Positions 42,430-53,261 of a DNA stretch of 64,000 bases are shown one piece after another. The notes beneath the pieces were generated by a model that had not been told where the DNA came from, made no database searches, and worked only from the letters and a program-made list of their open reading frames with translations. Origin of the DNA: Theocolax elegans (lineage: Eukaryota > Arthropoda > Insecta > Hymenoptera > Cerocephalidae); assembly GCA_026168455.1 (NCBI GenBank), contig CM047430.1:9494848-9558847 (forward strand), read 5' to 3'. Each line of letters starts with the position of its first letter. The first letter of the stretch is position 1. The translations under genes were made by a program, and so were the position numbers.

Positions 42430-42449
42430 ATCACTTCTTATTTCCAACA
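42135..42449 (-). repeat. Copia 5' LTR (315 bp)
   Basis: Ends TGTTGGAA..TTCCAACA, followed by target duplication atatt. The (ga)n run is 14 bases longer than in the 3' LTR. Seven substitutions separate the two LTRs. It should hold the element promoter; no clear TATA box orientation was established. Confidence 0.95.
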
Positions 42450-42604
42450 ATATTATTAATTAACAATTTAACAAATTAATATTTAATCATTTGAAACTTT
42501 AATTATTTAATTAAGTATAATAATTAAGAATTATACAAATTAATAATCAATTATTTGAATCTTTAACAATTTTATAATATGTATTTACAAAGTAGCTAAA
42601 TGTG

Positions 42605-44583
42605 TAAGTTCTAAGTGTAAAGTTCTTCATCACTTAGCATTGAATTATCGGCATTTTTTTCTTCACTGAATGTTTGATAGAACAGGTGATACTTTGGAGG
42701 TATAATATTACCTATACATAGAGTTAAAAGGTCTTTTAATTTTGCTGCGGATATGCCTTGAATAGGTCCGTACGCATTTCGAAGCGTGTACTTCTGAATA
42801 TTAACGTGATGTTTTTCTTTTCTCGTAATTAGAGTTTCAAAATCATTTTCGAAAGCAGTTCTGAATTGCAATTTGTTGGCTTCATCATTTTTTACGAGGA
42901 CTTGTTTTATTTTTGAAATAGGCATAGCACTGCTAGTTTTTTTAGTGCTTTTTGTTGCTGCTTTATTCCAATTTAAAGCACCTGCCAGACTCTTGAAATT
43001 ATATATCATTCCATAAGTAACTCTAATAACTTGATAATGTGGTTGAGTTGTGACCATTCATTCATAGTAAATATTTTTCTACCTTTAGCCCGCCTTTCGA
43101 TAGCTGCATGGACTGAGTCTCCCTCATTTTGGGTATGCCCTACTTCCAAAAACGAGTGCCTAATGTTCACATTATATCTAGCTGCTGCGTACACGAACAT
43201 TGAAAATAGATTTTTGTTTCTATTTTGGCCTGCACAATTATCAGACCAAAGTAGAAAATCAGTAACACCTTCGGAAGACTTTTTCTCGATTTAATTAAGT
43301 AAACAGCTAGCTACTTCATTAGAGCCTCTTCTGGCATCATTTTCACTCCATACATAGCACAATGCTTCATGACGAACAATATCGTACACAGTGAAATTGT
43401 AAACAGATAATTTTCTTTTGTAGTACAAGCAACTAGCTTCTGTTTTAGGTGTACTCAAAACTTTTTGGAAATCAAAACATACTAAGCTGTAATTTTTATT
43501 TTTCTTTGTAACTAATTGATCTTTTTTTTTAACGTCTCTTGACATATTTTTGTTTTTTATATGCTCATCATACCAAGTTTGCAATTTTTCCTTATCACTA
43601 GCATTTTTGTATGACTCACACTTATCACACTAGTCCTTTTTTGGTTTGAAAAATCCAATATTAAACCTTGTGTTAAATATATCTTGATAGTGGTGTTTTG
43701 TAGCTACAGCTTCTTTTTTGTTTTCGTTTGCCCATTTAACATACATTTCGTACATTTTACTTAGAGACAAAGTTTCTTCTAAGTATTGACGATTAGAATC
43801 ACTTCGTACGTAATGAGATTCTACTCTCGGGAATAAATCAATGTGTTCGATTACAGTAGCTGTTTTCGTATTATTTAGAGGCTTCAAATTTCCTTTTTTC
43901 TTTCCACGATTGTCTGATAAGTTTTGTCTTTTTCTCAGCTTTTCAAATGCCGTGTTAATCATTTGTTTACTTACATCTATGGTGTTCAAAAACATCAGTT
44001 GACAAACTGTTACACTTTCATTTCTGTAAGAGATAGTGTACGTCCGGGAAACGCTTCGTTCAGAAGTTTTATTATTTTGATTGCAATTTGCAGTGTTATA
44101 TTCTTTAACATGGCGCAAAATAAAATCATACTTTCGTGCATGGTCTTCGATGCTCCAAAATTCATTGAAAAATAATTTTCTCGCTTCTTGAGAAATTTTG
44201 GATTCACATTTGAATCTGCACCCAGTACCGCATCCTTCTTTCAACTCGCGCGCGGGTTTCAATTTCTTTGTACTTGAAGAAGTATATTCAAGACCTAAAT
44301 TTACAGCTCGTTTGGTAACATTTCTTTCCCATTTCTCAGGATTAGTCAACCTCTTGCGTGTGTTTTGATCTTTAGGTGTGGAATTTCGTTTAACAATTGT
44401 CGATTTAACTGTTAAATCATGTAATTCTGAACTGACAACTGTAGAATTAACGTTACTTTTAACCGTATCAGTTTCATCCTTTTCAGACGTACAAAAAACC
44501 TCTTCATTTTCAATCGAAGTATTTAACACTTCTTCATCCTGCTCCGCATGATCTAAATAATAATCAGTCGAAAAGTTATGCAA
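42605..44583 (-). pseudogene. DDE-type transposase of an insect DNA transposon
   Basis: Read from 44,583 downward. Frame 43,630-44,583 (317 aa): acidic N-terminus, then CGTGCRFKCESKISQEARKL, the VCQLMFLNTIDVSKQMI helix, and KHHYQDIFNTRFNIGFFKPK. After a stop, CDKCESYKNAS (zinc-like) and 43,291-43,584: YSLVCFDFQKVLSTP (Asp), YYKRKLSVYNFT, ARRGSNEVASCL. Then 43,006-43,260: FLLWSDNCAGQNRNKNLF (Asp), FLEVGHTQNEGDSVHAAIER (Glu), and 42,611-43,057 the C-terminus. The FD..., SDNC.GQN.N and GH..N..DS..H pattern is a widespread insect transposase-like family; I could not name its superfamily. Three in-frame stops or shifts disable it. Confidence 0.75.
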
Positions 44584-44957
44584 ATTGATACGAATTATTT
44601 AAATGAATATAGTTTAAATTACAATACAAAATTTTTCAAGTTCAAGACATTTTACGACTAAAGCGTCATTGATTAAAGAATTTGTTATACTTTTATAGTA
44701 CTGGCGCTAGTTAACATATTACTTATTAAGTTTTATTATTTTGCTATTTATTGTAAATGTTTACATTAATACAGTTGCTATTTAAATTAAATTGATTGAC
44801 AAGATGATAATTAATTTTTATAGAAAACTTAGGCATACAAATTGTATTACAATTATATTTATTAAAAGTATGATAAAAATTATAATGTATTCAAAAATTA
44901 AATCAATTTTTGCTTTACTGATGCACAGAAAATTGGTCATAATGATTTGATGACACA
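44584..44957. other. 5' flank of the DDE transposase gene
   Basis: AT-rich, no frame. It lies between the transposase start and the right inverted end, where the promoter should be; no motif stands out. Confidence 0.45.
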
Positions 44958-44992
44958 GAATAGTATATTGTGTGCCAAGGACGTAAAGTGAG
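44958..44992 (-). repeat. Right terminal inverted repeat of the DDE transposon (candidate)
   Basis: agtatattgtgtgccaagg followed by acgtaaagtgag, the inverted partner of 32,420-32,452. Removing the 9.4-kb copia element gives a transposon of about 3.2 kb with the transposase gene inside, a usual size. Confidence 0.6.
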
Positions 44993-45568
44993 TCTTTTTA
45001 AGCCGAGTACGAAAAACACACCAGGAAAAACACCATATTTTTTGTGATAAGGGCACGAATATACGCGTTTAAGGAGTTTCCAAAATCGGCAAACTTCGCA
45101 ATTATTACGCTAACATATTAATTTTTAATTATCATCAAATTTAATTTTACTTATGTATATGTATATATTTATGCACAGATATTTATCAATATGTAATATA
45201 TATTCGCAAAAAGCACTAAAGGACTCTATAAAAAAATGCCCGCTGTTCACAAATAAACGCTCGGTAAACGTGGGGGCGGGCGCTCTTTTTATATAGTCCT
45301 TTTACATTCAATCCGAAGATTTATATATTTGTATTTTCATGCATGAACGAAAAATTTTTTTTTATAGAAAATTTTTTTGCCCACCGGCCAGAAAAGGACT
45401 ATATTAGACTCTAATTTTAGGGCGCAAAAACGCGATTTTCGTGCGTGTATTACAAAAACTATTTTATTTCAGCACATTAAATAAAAAATTATGCGTATCA
45501 AATTTTAAAAATACATAAAACATTAATTTATTATCACAAATATTTAATAGGCTGGTAATAATTTTAAT
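44993..45568. other. Hairpin-bearing AT-rich spacer
   Basis: No gene. 45,217-45,300 holds an inverted pair, aaaggactctataaaaaaat with cgccc, against gggcgctctttttatatagtcctttt. A third related word, aaaaggactatattagactc, lies at 45,395. This could be a small MITE with GC-rich core (gggggcgggcgc). Confidence 0.5.
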
Positions 45569-45867
45569 TTAACCTTTAGATGTTCCAGGTAAATCTTTGT
45601 TGACATGATATTCGTAGAGATATGCATCAAATAAAGTATTATCAAAGTTTGCCAAAGGAACGTCATTTAGAAAAGTTTTTTGTTCATTTAAGTCACTGCT
45701 TTCAATTATCTGCGTATTAATTGAGTAGATGCTGGCAATATTATCATTACAATTAACATTTCCGTTATTATCATGTCCCGCTGGTCCAGATCGAATAAAA
45801 TTCGTTTTTCTTCGTTCATAATTAATTCATTTATGATTTTTTCTTTAGCAGCATTCGAATCGTTCAT
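45569..45867 (-). pseudogene. Small frameshifted ORF, unknown
   Basis: The minus strand starts MNDSNAAKEKIINELIMNEE and, after a one-base shift near 45,790, continues NNGNVNCNDNIASIYSINTQ to a stop at 45,569, about 100 codons in total. Acidic, Asn-rich, no known domain. It lies between the DDE transposon and arm B and might be the N-terminal exon or second ORF of a mobile element. Low certainty. Confidence 0.35.
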
Positions 45868-46332
45868 TGATTAGCTATTTGTAATAAGAATTTTAAGTTT
45901 ACCAATTTTTATGTCAATTTTTAATTACAGGTTAAAATTGGGAAGCAAGGTTATGATGCAAATTACTCTTACCGATAAAAGGAGCTTTGCACTATTGGGT
46001 AAGGAACAAGAATGGCTTTCACAAAAAACTTCTACAATAAATATGACATAAACAATTTATAATACTATTTTAATATCGTTCTTATGAAAAAATCTTTCGT
46101 CATAAGCGGACTTCTACTTTTTGTTATCAGAATAGCAAGAGTGAAATTAGCAGAGAATAAAATTGTAGCGTTCGATGTAGTTAAAAATTAAGAAATTAAT
46201 TTAGATACTAATCAACCTTACTTAATTATTTATCTTATTATAAAAATATCTAAAAAACGTAATTAAACATTTTTAAGAAATAATTTAAAAAAATAATTCT
46301 TATTATTATTTATTCGTCATCATCATTAAAAT
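45868..46332. other. AT-rich spacer, nothing recognised
   Basis: No frame, repeat or motif supported. It adjoins the inner edge of arm B. Confidence 0.5.
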
Positions 46333-47315
46333 CATTTATTCGTTAATAGCTTTTTAATTAAAATTTATTTAGAAATGAAGAAAAATAGAAAATTAAAATA
46401 ATGCGAGTATACTGCATACCGATAATAATTGTTAAAATAAAATTAGATATTGATCAATACAGATCGAAAGCCATTCAGTTAATTTTTCTTTCTTGACTTG
46501 ACATTTTATTGTTCGAAGTTTAAGTTGGAATCTTATAGCTCGCACATACGAATAGGAATTTTATTGTTTTTTTTTTTTTTTTGTTATTTAACGTCGCTCT
46601 ATTCATGCTGCCAGGGCTAATCATCGACGGAGGTGAACGGTGTGTCTGTAAACAAAGCACATGTAGTTGAAACAGTGGTGCTTGTGTCCATCGGAAGATA
46701 CCATCGGTCACTGTAATTAGTCTAATAATTACAGTTTCCTGTCCTCCCGATGGAACCACCGCGATCCTCTTTACATCTTCGTGTCCTAACGTTCCCTATA
46801 GTTCAGATGCCCGTGCCTCTCATGCACTGACAAGTGCACGAAACGCACGCGCACCCGAACTGGCATCACATTATAGTGACACGCCGGGCCACTGAGTCGC
46901 GGTGTTCGCAAAATGCACATGAAAAAATTTTCAAAGGTACACGTCTGGGATCGAACCCACGACCCTCGGTGTGAGAGTCGGGAGCTCTACCCATGAGCCA
47001 CCGTGGCTCTTAATTTTATTGTTGTATGAACAAATTGGCATCTTATTGCACCAAGGGTCGAGTTAGAATTATGTTGCTCGCAGATCCGCGTTGGCTTTTT
47101 GTTGCACAAATATTCGAGTTAGAATTATAATGCTTGCAAATCTGAAATGGAATTATGTTGCATCGAATTTTAAAATAGAATCTTATTGCTTTGGCGCTGG
47201 AGTTAGAATTATATGGATAGGAGGCATCGAAATAAAAAAGATAGTCAATGTAGATTTAGATCCAGAGAATTGCATACATTTCCAATTTAACGTTGATGGT
47301 TTATTGTTTAATTTT
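46333..47315 (-). repeat. Inverted arm B with a SINE inserted
   Basis: Reverse complement of arm A at 31,370-31,918, including the 28-bp array (47,022-47,200 and 46,490-46,560) and the transposase fragment VNVDLDPENCIHFQFNVDGL on the plus strand at 47,240-47,305. It lacks 38 bp present in arm A. The SINE at 46,567-47,011 splits it. The outer edge, gatggttta at 47,315, is where identity with arm A ends. Confidence 0.85.
46567..47011 (-). mobile_element. tRNA-derived SINE, full-length, 10-bp target duplication
   Basis: 445 bp with the exact direct repeat aattttattg at 46,557-46,566 and 47,012-47,021. On the minus strand the head (47,008-46,935) is tRNA-like: GTGGCTCATGGGTAGAGCTC (A-box) and GGGTTCGATCCC (B-box). 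The tail is a run of 16 T on the plus strand, poly-A in the sense. Arm A keeps the uninterrupted target, proving insertion. The 3' two-thirds also occurs at 54,759-55,028. Confidence 0.9.
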
Positions 47316-47339
47316 TTTAATAGTTTTGGCATATTTTGG

Positions 47340-47748
47340 TAGATCTGGTTACGTCTTAATATATTTAATAAACTATCTAAAGAATCTCTTGAAATTCTAC
47401 TTGTAAGTGACCATTGTCTTAACTGATTAATGATATTGTGTATATTGTATATTCTGTACGTATACCTATATTACTATCACTACTTTCTTGATCCAAAAAT
47501 AATCTAAACTGACTTGTATCTTCGTCAAAAATTTTAGAATCTTCAGAATCGCTTATTTTATCTTCTACGTCCATTTCCAAATCATAATACGTTGAGTCAT
47601 GCCCACTTTGTGGTTCGTTAACGTTTGTGTCACTATTACTACTGGTCGCAACATTTTCATTTTCAATATTCAATCTAAGTTTATAACTTTGACGAAAAAT
47701 TCTAGTTCTTAATTTTGCTTTAAATTTTGATTTTTCTTGCCGATCCAT
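47340..47748 (-). pseudogene. Transposase N-terminus (tnp2-like), separated from its body
   Basis: 109 aa. MDRQEKSKFKAKLRTRIFRQ is basic, an acidic Ser/Asp-rich stretch follows (EDKISDSEDSKIFDED), then in a shifted frame near 47,340-47,420 LRQWSLTSRISRDSLDSLL and NILRRN. This is the expected start of the family whose body lies at 30,250-31,465. Just beyond 47,320 the coding sense flips: arm B carries the next exon in the opposite direction. Confidence 0.6.
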
Positions 47749-48500
47749 ATTTATTAAAGCAGTTTTTTTATGTTAGAATATAACCTCTAAATTAATTATT
47801 AAGATTTATTTCAATTAATTCATTGTTCTATTTTAAATGAAATATATTTTATAATAATTATGTACTACTTATACCATTACTTACTAGAATTACTGATAAT
47901 ATTTTAAATAATAATTTTATATGCAAGTTAAAATAAAACTATTTATCGTAAAATTATTTTTAATAAAACCGTTATGAACGCTTTAAGTTCTCAAATGGTA
48001 CTATAAAGTCAAATCATGGCTTGCCTGTAACGTATCATTCGAAGCCACTACTTCTTTTCAAATAAAAGCGCAACATATTTACATTAGGTTTGGAAAAACC
48101 CTGGTAAAAATTATCATATGGAAACCATATGGCTTTCACATGAAATGGATGTGGTTGCCATATAGGAATCGTGTGATTCCCAATGGTATTCTCGTGGATC
48201 TCAACGGGAATAGTATGGGTACTATGTGGGAGTTTGCGGTGGTTCCCACGTAGAAATTATATAATTCTATATATATTATATAATTATATAACGTGGTTTT
48301 CATATAGTAACTTGGTTATTCTGCATTTTCTCAATTAAACAAGTAACTAATAAATAATTAATTATTTTGTATAAATAATGTATATAATAAAATTAAATTA
48401 AAAAAAAATGATCGACAACTCCGGGAACCGAACCTGCGAACTTCCGACACGGAGAATCATCTTACCATCGAATCATTTCACTGTTGGGTTCACAAGAGTT
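47749..48500 (-). repeat. AT-rich region with a SINE-like tRNA head
   Basis: 47,749-48,060 is unassigned. From 48,090 to 48,250 are partly self-complementary words (catatggaaaccatatggc, tgggaatcacacgattcc-type) that look like a degenerate fold-back. At 48,415-48,485 the minus strand shows a tRNA-like unit: GATTCGATGGTAAGATG, then GCAGGTTCGGTTCCCGG. An A-rich stretch follows it on the sense side, as in repeat S. It is a candidate SINE on the minus strand; no target duplication identified. Confidence 0.45.
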
Positions 48501-48719
48501 AGTTTCGGGCTATAATAGAAATGTTGTTATTAGATGATAGAAAAAATTTTAAGAATTAAAAAAATCTAATAAGTTATTGTTTGAAGTAGAAAAAAGTTGC
48601 GCGTTAAAATTAGATTATTAGCTATTAGATAACAATTGTAAAATTAATAATGTAAAAGTGATCGGAATTACACCATACTTGCGAATTTTTACACCTTGGC
48701 AATTTTATGAACTTCGCAA
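48501..48719. other. AT-rich spacer
   Basis: No gene or repeat recognised. Confidence 0.4.
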
Positions 48720-48886
48720 TAGGGGTTTATGACGTCCGACATAATAAATTTGGATCTTCTATCTGCTTTCCACCACAGGTTGGGGGAGGGCGGTTTATGG
48801 AGCCTGGGCTTCATAAACTAAACCTCTCTCTTGTACATTAGAAACTACGCATCTTCCCTCTCTACATTAGGCGTCATAAACCCCTA
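48720..48886. mobile_element. 167-bp MITE with 15-bp terminal inverted repeats
   Basis: taggggtttatgacg at 48,720-48,734 pairs perfectly with cgtcataaacccc-ta at 48,872-48,886. A second internal pair, ggtttatggagcc/ggcttcataaacc, sits in the middle. No coding. Flanks offer only a possible TA duplication. Confidence 0.7.
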
Positions 48887-48913
48887 CTAATAAATCTATA
48901 TATATATATATAT

Positions 48914-50272
48914 GGGAGATTCCATGTGAAGTGATCCAGTTAAAAAATAGAATTTTGTTTTAATGTATGGAATCAGTAAAAAACTACTTGAATAGAGTGT
49001 AGCTAAATTTTTAGACCTGAATTTCAATTAGTACCAGAGTTGTAGCCAATCAAAAAGTCGCATTTTTTGAAAAAATTGACTTTTTGGCCATGTTTATCAC
49101 TTAATAACTCAAAATCTAACAATTTTTTCTTATACACATTAAATTTGAAAAAGTTTATTAATTTCAAGAAGAATCAGTTCAAATATTTCATTTATTTTAT
49201 TTTAAAACTTTGAATATAGTTATAATCAATAAAAACCTTTATAGTAAAAAAAAGGGTTGTACGATCAAAAATATTTTATCCATCCAAAAATCTAATTCAT
49301 CGATGAATTATTACCTTCAAAATAATGCAAAGTTTGAGTGCGGCAGAGCATTTTAGACAAAGTTATGGTGTTTTTAGTCAAATTTCTTAAAAATAGAGAG
49401 CGAATGCATTTTATGAAAAAAACAGAGTAACCGTATACTTGCATTCAAACAACATGGCACTATTATTCTTCAATAATCCTAAAATATACTATTTAATGTT
49501 AGTTACTGATACTTTTCAATCTCTAAGCTGCTTACAAACACAAAGCAGTAGGTATAAGCAGTTATACCTGTTATATAATTGGATAAATACCTAAAACTTT
49601 TTATAATTCCAATAAATCCAATTATATAACAGGTATAACTAAAAGTATCAGACTTAATAACAACTAAATAAAAGTATCAGTAATTAACAATAAATAGTAT
49701 ATTTTAGTAATATTGAGGAATAATAGTGCCATATAGATTGAAAGCAAGTATACGGTTACTCTGTTTTTTTCATAAAATGCATTCGCTCTCTATTTTTAAG
49801 AAATTTGACTAAAAACACCATAACTTTGCCTAAAATGCTCTGCCGCACTCAAACTTTGCATTATTTTGAAGTTAATTAATCATCGATGAATTAGATTTTT
49901 GGATGGATAAAATATTTTTGATCGTACAACCCTTTTTTTTACTATAAAGGTTTTTATTGATTATAACTATATTCAAAGTTTTAAAATAAAATAAATGAAA
50001 TATTTGAACTGATTCTTCTTGAAATTAATAAACTTTTTCAAATTTAATGCGTATAAGAAAAAATTGTTAGATTTTGAGTTATTAAGTGATAAACATGGCC
50101 AAAAAGTCAATTTTTTCAAAAAATTCGACTTTCTGATTGGCTACAACTCTGGTACTAATTGAAATTCAGGTTTAAAAATTTAGCTACACTCTATTCAAGT
50201 AGTTTTTTACTGATTCCATACATTAAAACAAAATTCTATTTTTTAACTGGATCACTTCACATGGAATCTCCC
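48914..50272. mobile_element. Fold-back element FB1 (1,359 bp palindrome)
   Basis: The left arm runs from gggagattccatgtgaagtg to about 49,515, and the right arm from about 49,672 to cacttcacatggaatctccc at 50,272. Arms of about 600 bp are over 95% complementary by eye. The centre holds a second palindrome (ggtataagcagttatacc; ccaattatataacaggtata). (TA)n flanks both ends, so the target was probably a TA repeat. No protein is encoded. Ends are related to FB2 and FB3. Confidence 0.9.
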
Positions 50273-51099
50273 ATATATATATATATATATATATATATAA
50301 ACGCGTGAAAAGGCCGTTATGACAACCAATGACCTAAAATACATAAGAGTATCTCGTTTACTCCCAAAGAGCTTGTGACGACCGGTCGTGATAAGCCCTC
50401 TCTATCTCTTTTTATCGTTCTAAAGTAGTATCTTTCCTCTTTTTTCAGGTCGCCACAACGATATATATATATATATATAGACACACACCCACACACATAC
50501 ACACACATGCTCACACACACACGCACACGCGGGCGCGCCAGTGCCGGGTTTGCTGGTCCCGCATCGTGGCGCCTCCCCAGATGGTCGATCGGGGACTGCT
50601 TTCCAGATACGGATGATACCGAAAAAATCAAATATTCCCGGGGCGAAACAAAACCAGATAGTGCAAGGCACCCCGAAATTAAACTAATTATGGATAGTGA
50701 AGTTAAAACAATACTACCCCAAGCGGGCACGGCAGTCTTGTCAAATCCTTCCACTGCTTCCGATCGGGTGAAAGCCACAGTTGTCAGTGCTGGTCCCACG
50801 GATTTTGGGGGGATCAAACTTACATTGTTGTATCGGTAAGTGCTGCGGAGGCTGGTTTCGACCTCTGTAGTATCAAATGCTACAAATGACATGTATTCTA
50901 TGACTGTTCCAGAGTCTTTCCATATGACAACATTGCACCGTCTTGCTGACAGTATATGATCGCCCTGGTTTCTCCGTCATTCGACTTTCGTAACCCCTCA
51001 GGATTAGATAGTTTTGTTCTAAATGATCCCAAGCGCCTCGGATTCGATTCAGCATTCCAATGACTTTATAAGTCACGAAAGCCGTCAAGAGTCACCTAT
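50273..51099. other. Microsatellites and an unresolved GC-rich open region
   Basis: (ta)n at 50,274-50,300 and 50,460-50,480, then a CA-rich repeat 50,481-50,530. From 50,530 to 50,890 both strands stay open: plus 50,507-50,839 (ESKIKLIMDSEVKT-like, ending at a GTAAGT-type donor at 50,836) and minus 50,317-50,892. I could not decide which, if either, is coding. It lies 3' of the R1-like LINE and may belong to another element. Confidence 0.35.
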
Positions 51100-51497
51100 G
51101 GGATCGGTTTACCACGATCGGAGGCCACTTGAACAGTGTACCGAAACTCGTTACTGGGGCCCACCGCCTTGCGACGGCTAGCCTAGAGTCGTAATTCTCG
51201 GTTAGAATCCGGCGGTGTTTAGCTCACCGCCGTCGTCCGCTTTCGAAAATAAGCGGCATCCGGGTTAATCTCGCTTCACCCGTCAAGCCTGCTTGCAACC
51301 ACACACCCCGCAGAGTCCAACCCAATACTGGGGACACGCTGGCGTTTCTCTTTCGACTCAGAGGTACGCCAACGTGGGGCTCGGATCCCAGTCCCTGCGT
51401 ACCAGAGTAAAGTCATCCTGGTCCAACTGTCGACCTGCCGAAGCAAATCTCCCTATTACTCCCCGGATCCCCGAGGAGGTTTTGCGGTAGGAAGCCC
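51100..51497 (-). other. 3' untranslated region of the R1-like LINE
   Basis: GC-rich non-coding sequence directly after the ORF2 stop, with several imperfect hairpins (ccaccgccttgcgacggcta; ctcaccgccgtcgtccgctt). No poly-A tail was found at its edge; R1 elements often lack one. Confidence 0.5.
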
Positions 51498-52240
51498 TTA
51501 AGCACTCTGTACGGACTGGAGAGTCTGATGAGACAGTCTGACCAGCTTCACAGTACAGTGCTTCATGCATGATTGCCAGGGGAGTGGCCGTTTCCTCGAA
51601 ACATCCGCTCTTTGACTATCACACGAGTTAGGCGTCTTTGGAGTCTGGGGTCGGTCTCTGGGGTTGTCCTCAAGTTCCAGCTTGGAAGATTCTATGTACT
51701 TTTTGGCAAACTTATTGAATGCCTGGTACAATTCCCGGCTACTCACTAGTAAACTCGGTTCGCATGGCCACGTGTGACCATGTTGCCGGACCGAGTTAAC
51801 CAGGGGTTTCCGGATCTCGACTACGCAGGGACAATCGAAGAGTATGTGACTAGAAGTTTGTTCCTCTCCACATTCACATCTCGAATCTTCGCTCAACCCG
51901 AATCGGTTCAGGTAAGACTTAAAAGATCCGTGTCCCGTTAGGAACTGCGATGTGTAGTGGTTAGGCTTTAGCCACCCCTTTCGCATCCTGTCATCAACAC
52001 TGCTGAAAAACTTGTGTGTCTCTGAACCTTTGCCCGTGGTATCCCATCTTCTCTGCCATTGCTCCATAATTTGCTTTCGAACTGTATCTTTCTCAATGGC
52101 AGTCGGATCTTTCGGGTCTCCACTACGGCTCCGTTCGATCGGTTCGTCTGACGATTGGACAACTTCGCTACGTCTGATATGGTAATGAGCAACCCTCTCA
52201 TCTAACAATAAGTCGATGGGAGGAGAGGCAGAGATCACCT
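51498..52240 (-). CDS. R1-like LINE ORF2 C-terminus
   Basis: 246 aa. After SSDEPIERSRSGDPKDPTAI comes QFLTGHGSFKSYLNRFGL and CECGEEQTSSHILFDC, the C-terminal zinc-finger-like motif (tGHg.f..YL.rf....C.CG..et..H.l..C) typical of R1-clade ORF2. It extends about 90 residues beyond the motif. Frameshifts near 52,290 and 52,420 disconnect it from RT. Confidence 0.85.
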
Positions 52241-53261
52241 GAAGTGCCTCATGGGAGACAGTGCTTTAGGCTTTCGAAATCCAGACTAGGGTCTTCCTTT
52301 GCAAAGTAGCAAGGATTCTCCTGCTGTGACTGTTAGCCTTGTTCCACCATCCTCCGCACCGTAGGCGACAATTGGGATGAACAGGCACTTATATATCAGA
52401 CTGAGGGATCTTTCTTTCATCCCCCAATTCGCGCCTAGAGAGGAGATATAGTCGACCGAGAAAGTCGAACCACTTTTTCTGCACGTTTTTAACGTGCTGA
52501 ATGACTCCAAATCTAGGTTCGAATGTGACGCCCAGGTACTTCATTTCTTTAAGCATACGAATGTTTTGGCCTCCCAATTTGACTTTGGGAGGCTTGCTTG
52601 AGTCAAGTTTGCCTATCAATAATATCATTCCCGATTTGGGAATTGATACTTCCAGTTTATGTAGTTTGCACCAATTCTCGACAATGTTCATCATACGCTG
52701 CGCCTCTGTTCCAAGGTGACGCCGGCTCTTGCCTTCAACGATTGTTATAATGTCGTCGGCATATGCTATCGAATTAAAGCCTGCGTCATGAAACTCTTTG
52801 AGTAGGGTGTCATAGTCTAAGTTCCATCCAAGTGAACCGAAACTAGACCCCTGTGGGCAACCTTTAGTTACTTCCTTTCGTGCTTCGTCGTACGTAACTC
52901 TCATGCACACCGTTCGATCTTGGACGTAACTTTGTATAAGGTTATAGACGTTTGTGGGGCATTGTCTGTCTTTTAGCAGTTTTAAAAGACTAGGCCACCA
53001 CAGATTGTCAAATGCCCCAGAGATGTCGAGTGGGAACGCTAAGACGTAGTTGCACTGGCTTTCCTCTACTATTTGCGTCAGCCTTATTATTGCATCTTCC
53101 GTCGACTTTCCTGGTGTAAAACCGTATTGGTCAGTCGACGTACTAATGTGTGTGCGCTCCGATGTTTGTCCTGACTCCGAGTTCACAGGCTGTTTTAGTC
53201 GCTCTATAATGAGCCTTTCCAACGTTTTACCCATTATGCTTAGTAAGCATATGGGCCTATA
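52241..53261 (-). CDS. R1-like LINE reverse transcriptase
   Basis: Open from 53,261 to 52,389 (281 aa counted from the first ATG). Motifs in order: YRPICLLSIMGKTLERLI, DQYGFTPGKSTEDAI, AFPLDISGAFDNLWWPSLL (catalytic Asp), GCPQGSSFGSLGWNL, SIAYADDIITIVEG (YADD intact), then MKYLGVTF. The frame ends KIPQSDI at 52,389; the true thumb continues in another frame (ERSLSLIYKCLFIPIVAYGA at 52,290-52,420). The upstream nonsense codon TAA 53,262-53,264 precedes it. Confidence 0.9.

Larger units (their letters stand above)
33085..42449 (-). mobile_element. Structurally complete Ty1/copia element with broken ORF
   Basis: 9,365 bp, bounded by LTRs at 33,085-33,385 and 42,135-42,449 and by the exact 5-bp target duplication atatt (33,080-33,084 and 42,450-42,454). 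Orientation is minus, so the 5' LTR is on the right. Primer site, polypurine tract, gag, protease, integrase, RT and RNase H follow the copia order. It is inflated by two tandem duplications (595 bp in RT, about 1,250 bp in gag/leader) and a long leader (40,870-42,104). The pol frame has frameshifts and a nonsense codon, so it is non-autonomous now. It lies inside a DDE transposon. Confidence 0.95.

Noticed and set aside
46935..47008. tRNA gene on the minus strand
   Set aside because: It is the head of a SINE with poly-A tail and target duplication.
48415..48485. tRNA gene on the minus strand
   Set aside because: B-box is good, but the D-arm and acceptor stem are poor; treated as SINE-like.
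50507..50839. Plus-strand exon ending at GTAAGT
   Set aside because: Both strands are open, no homology is recognised and the flanks are microsatellite and LINE 3' sequence; left unresolved.
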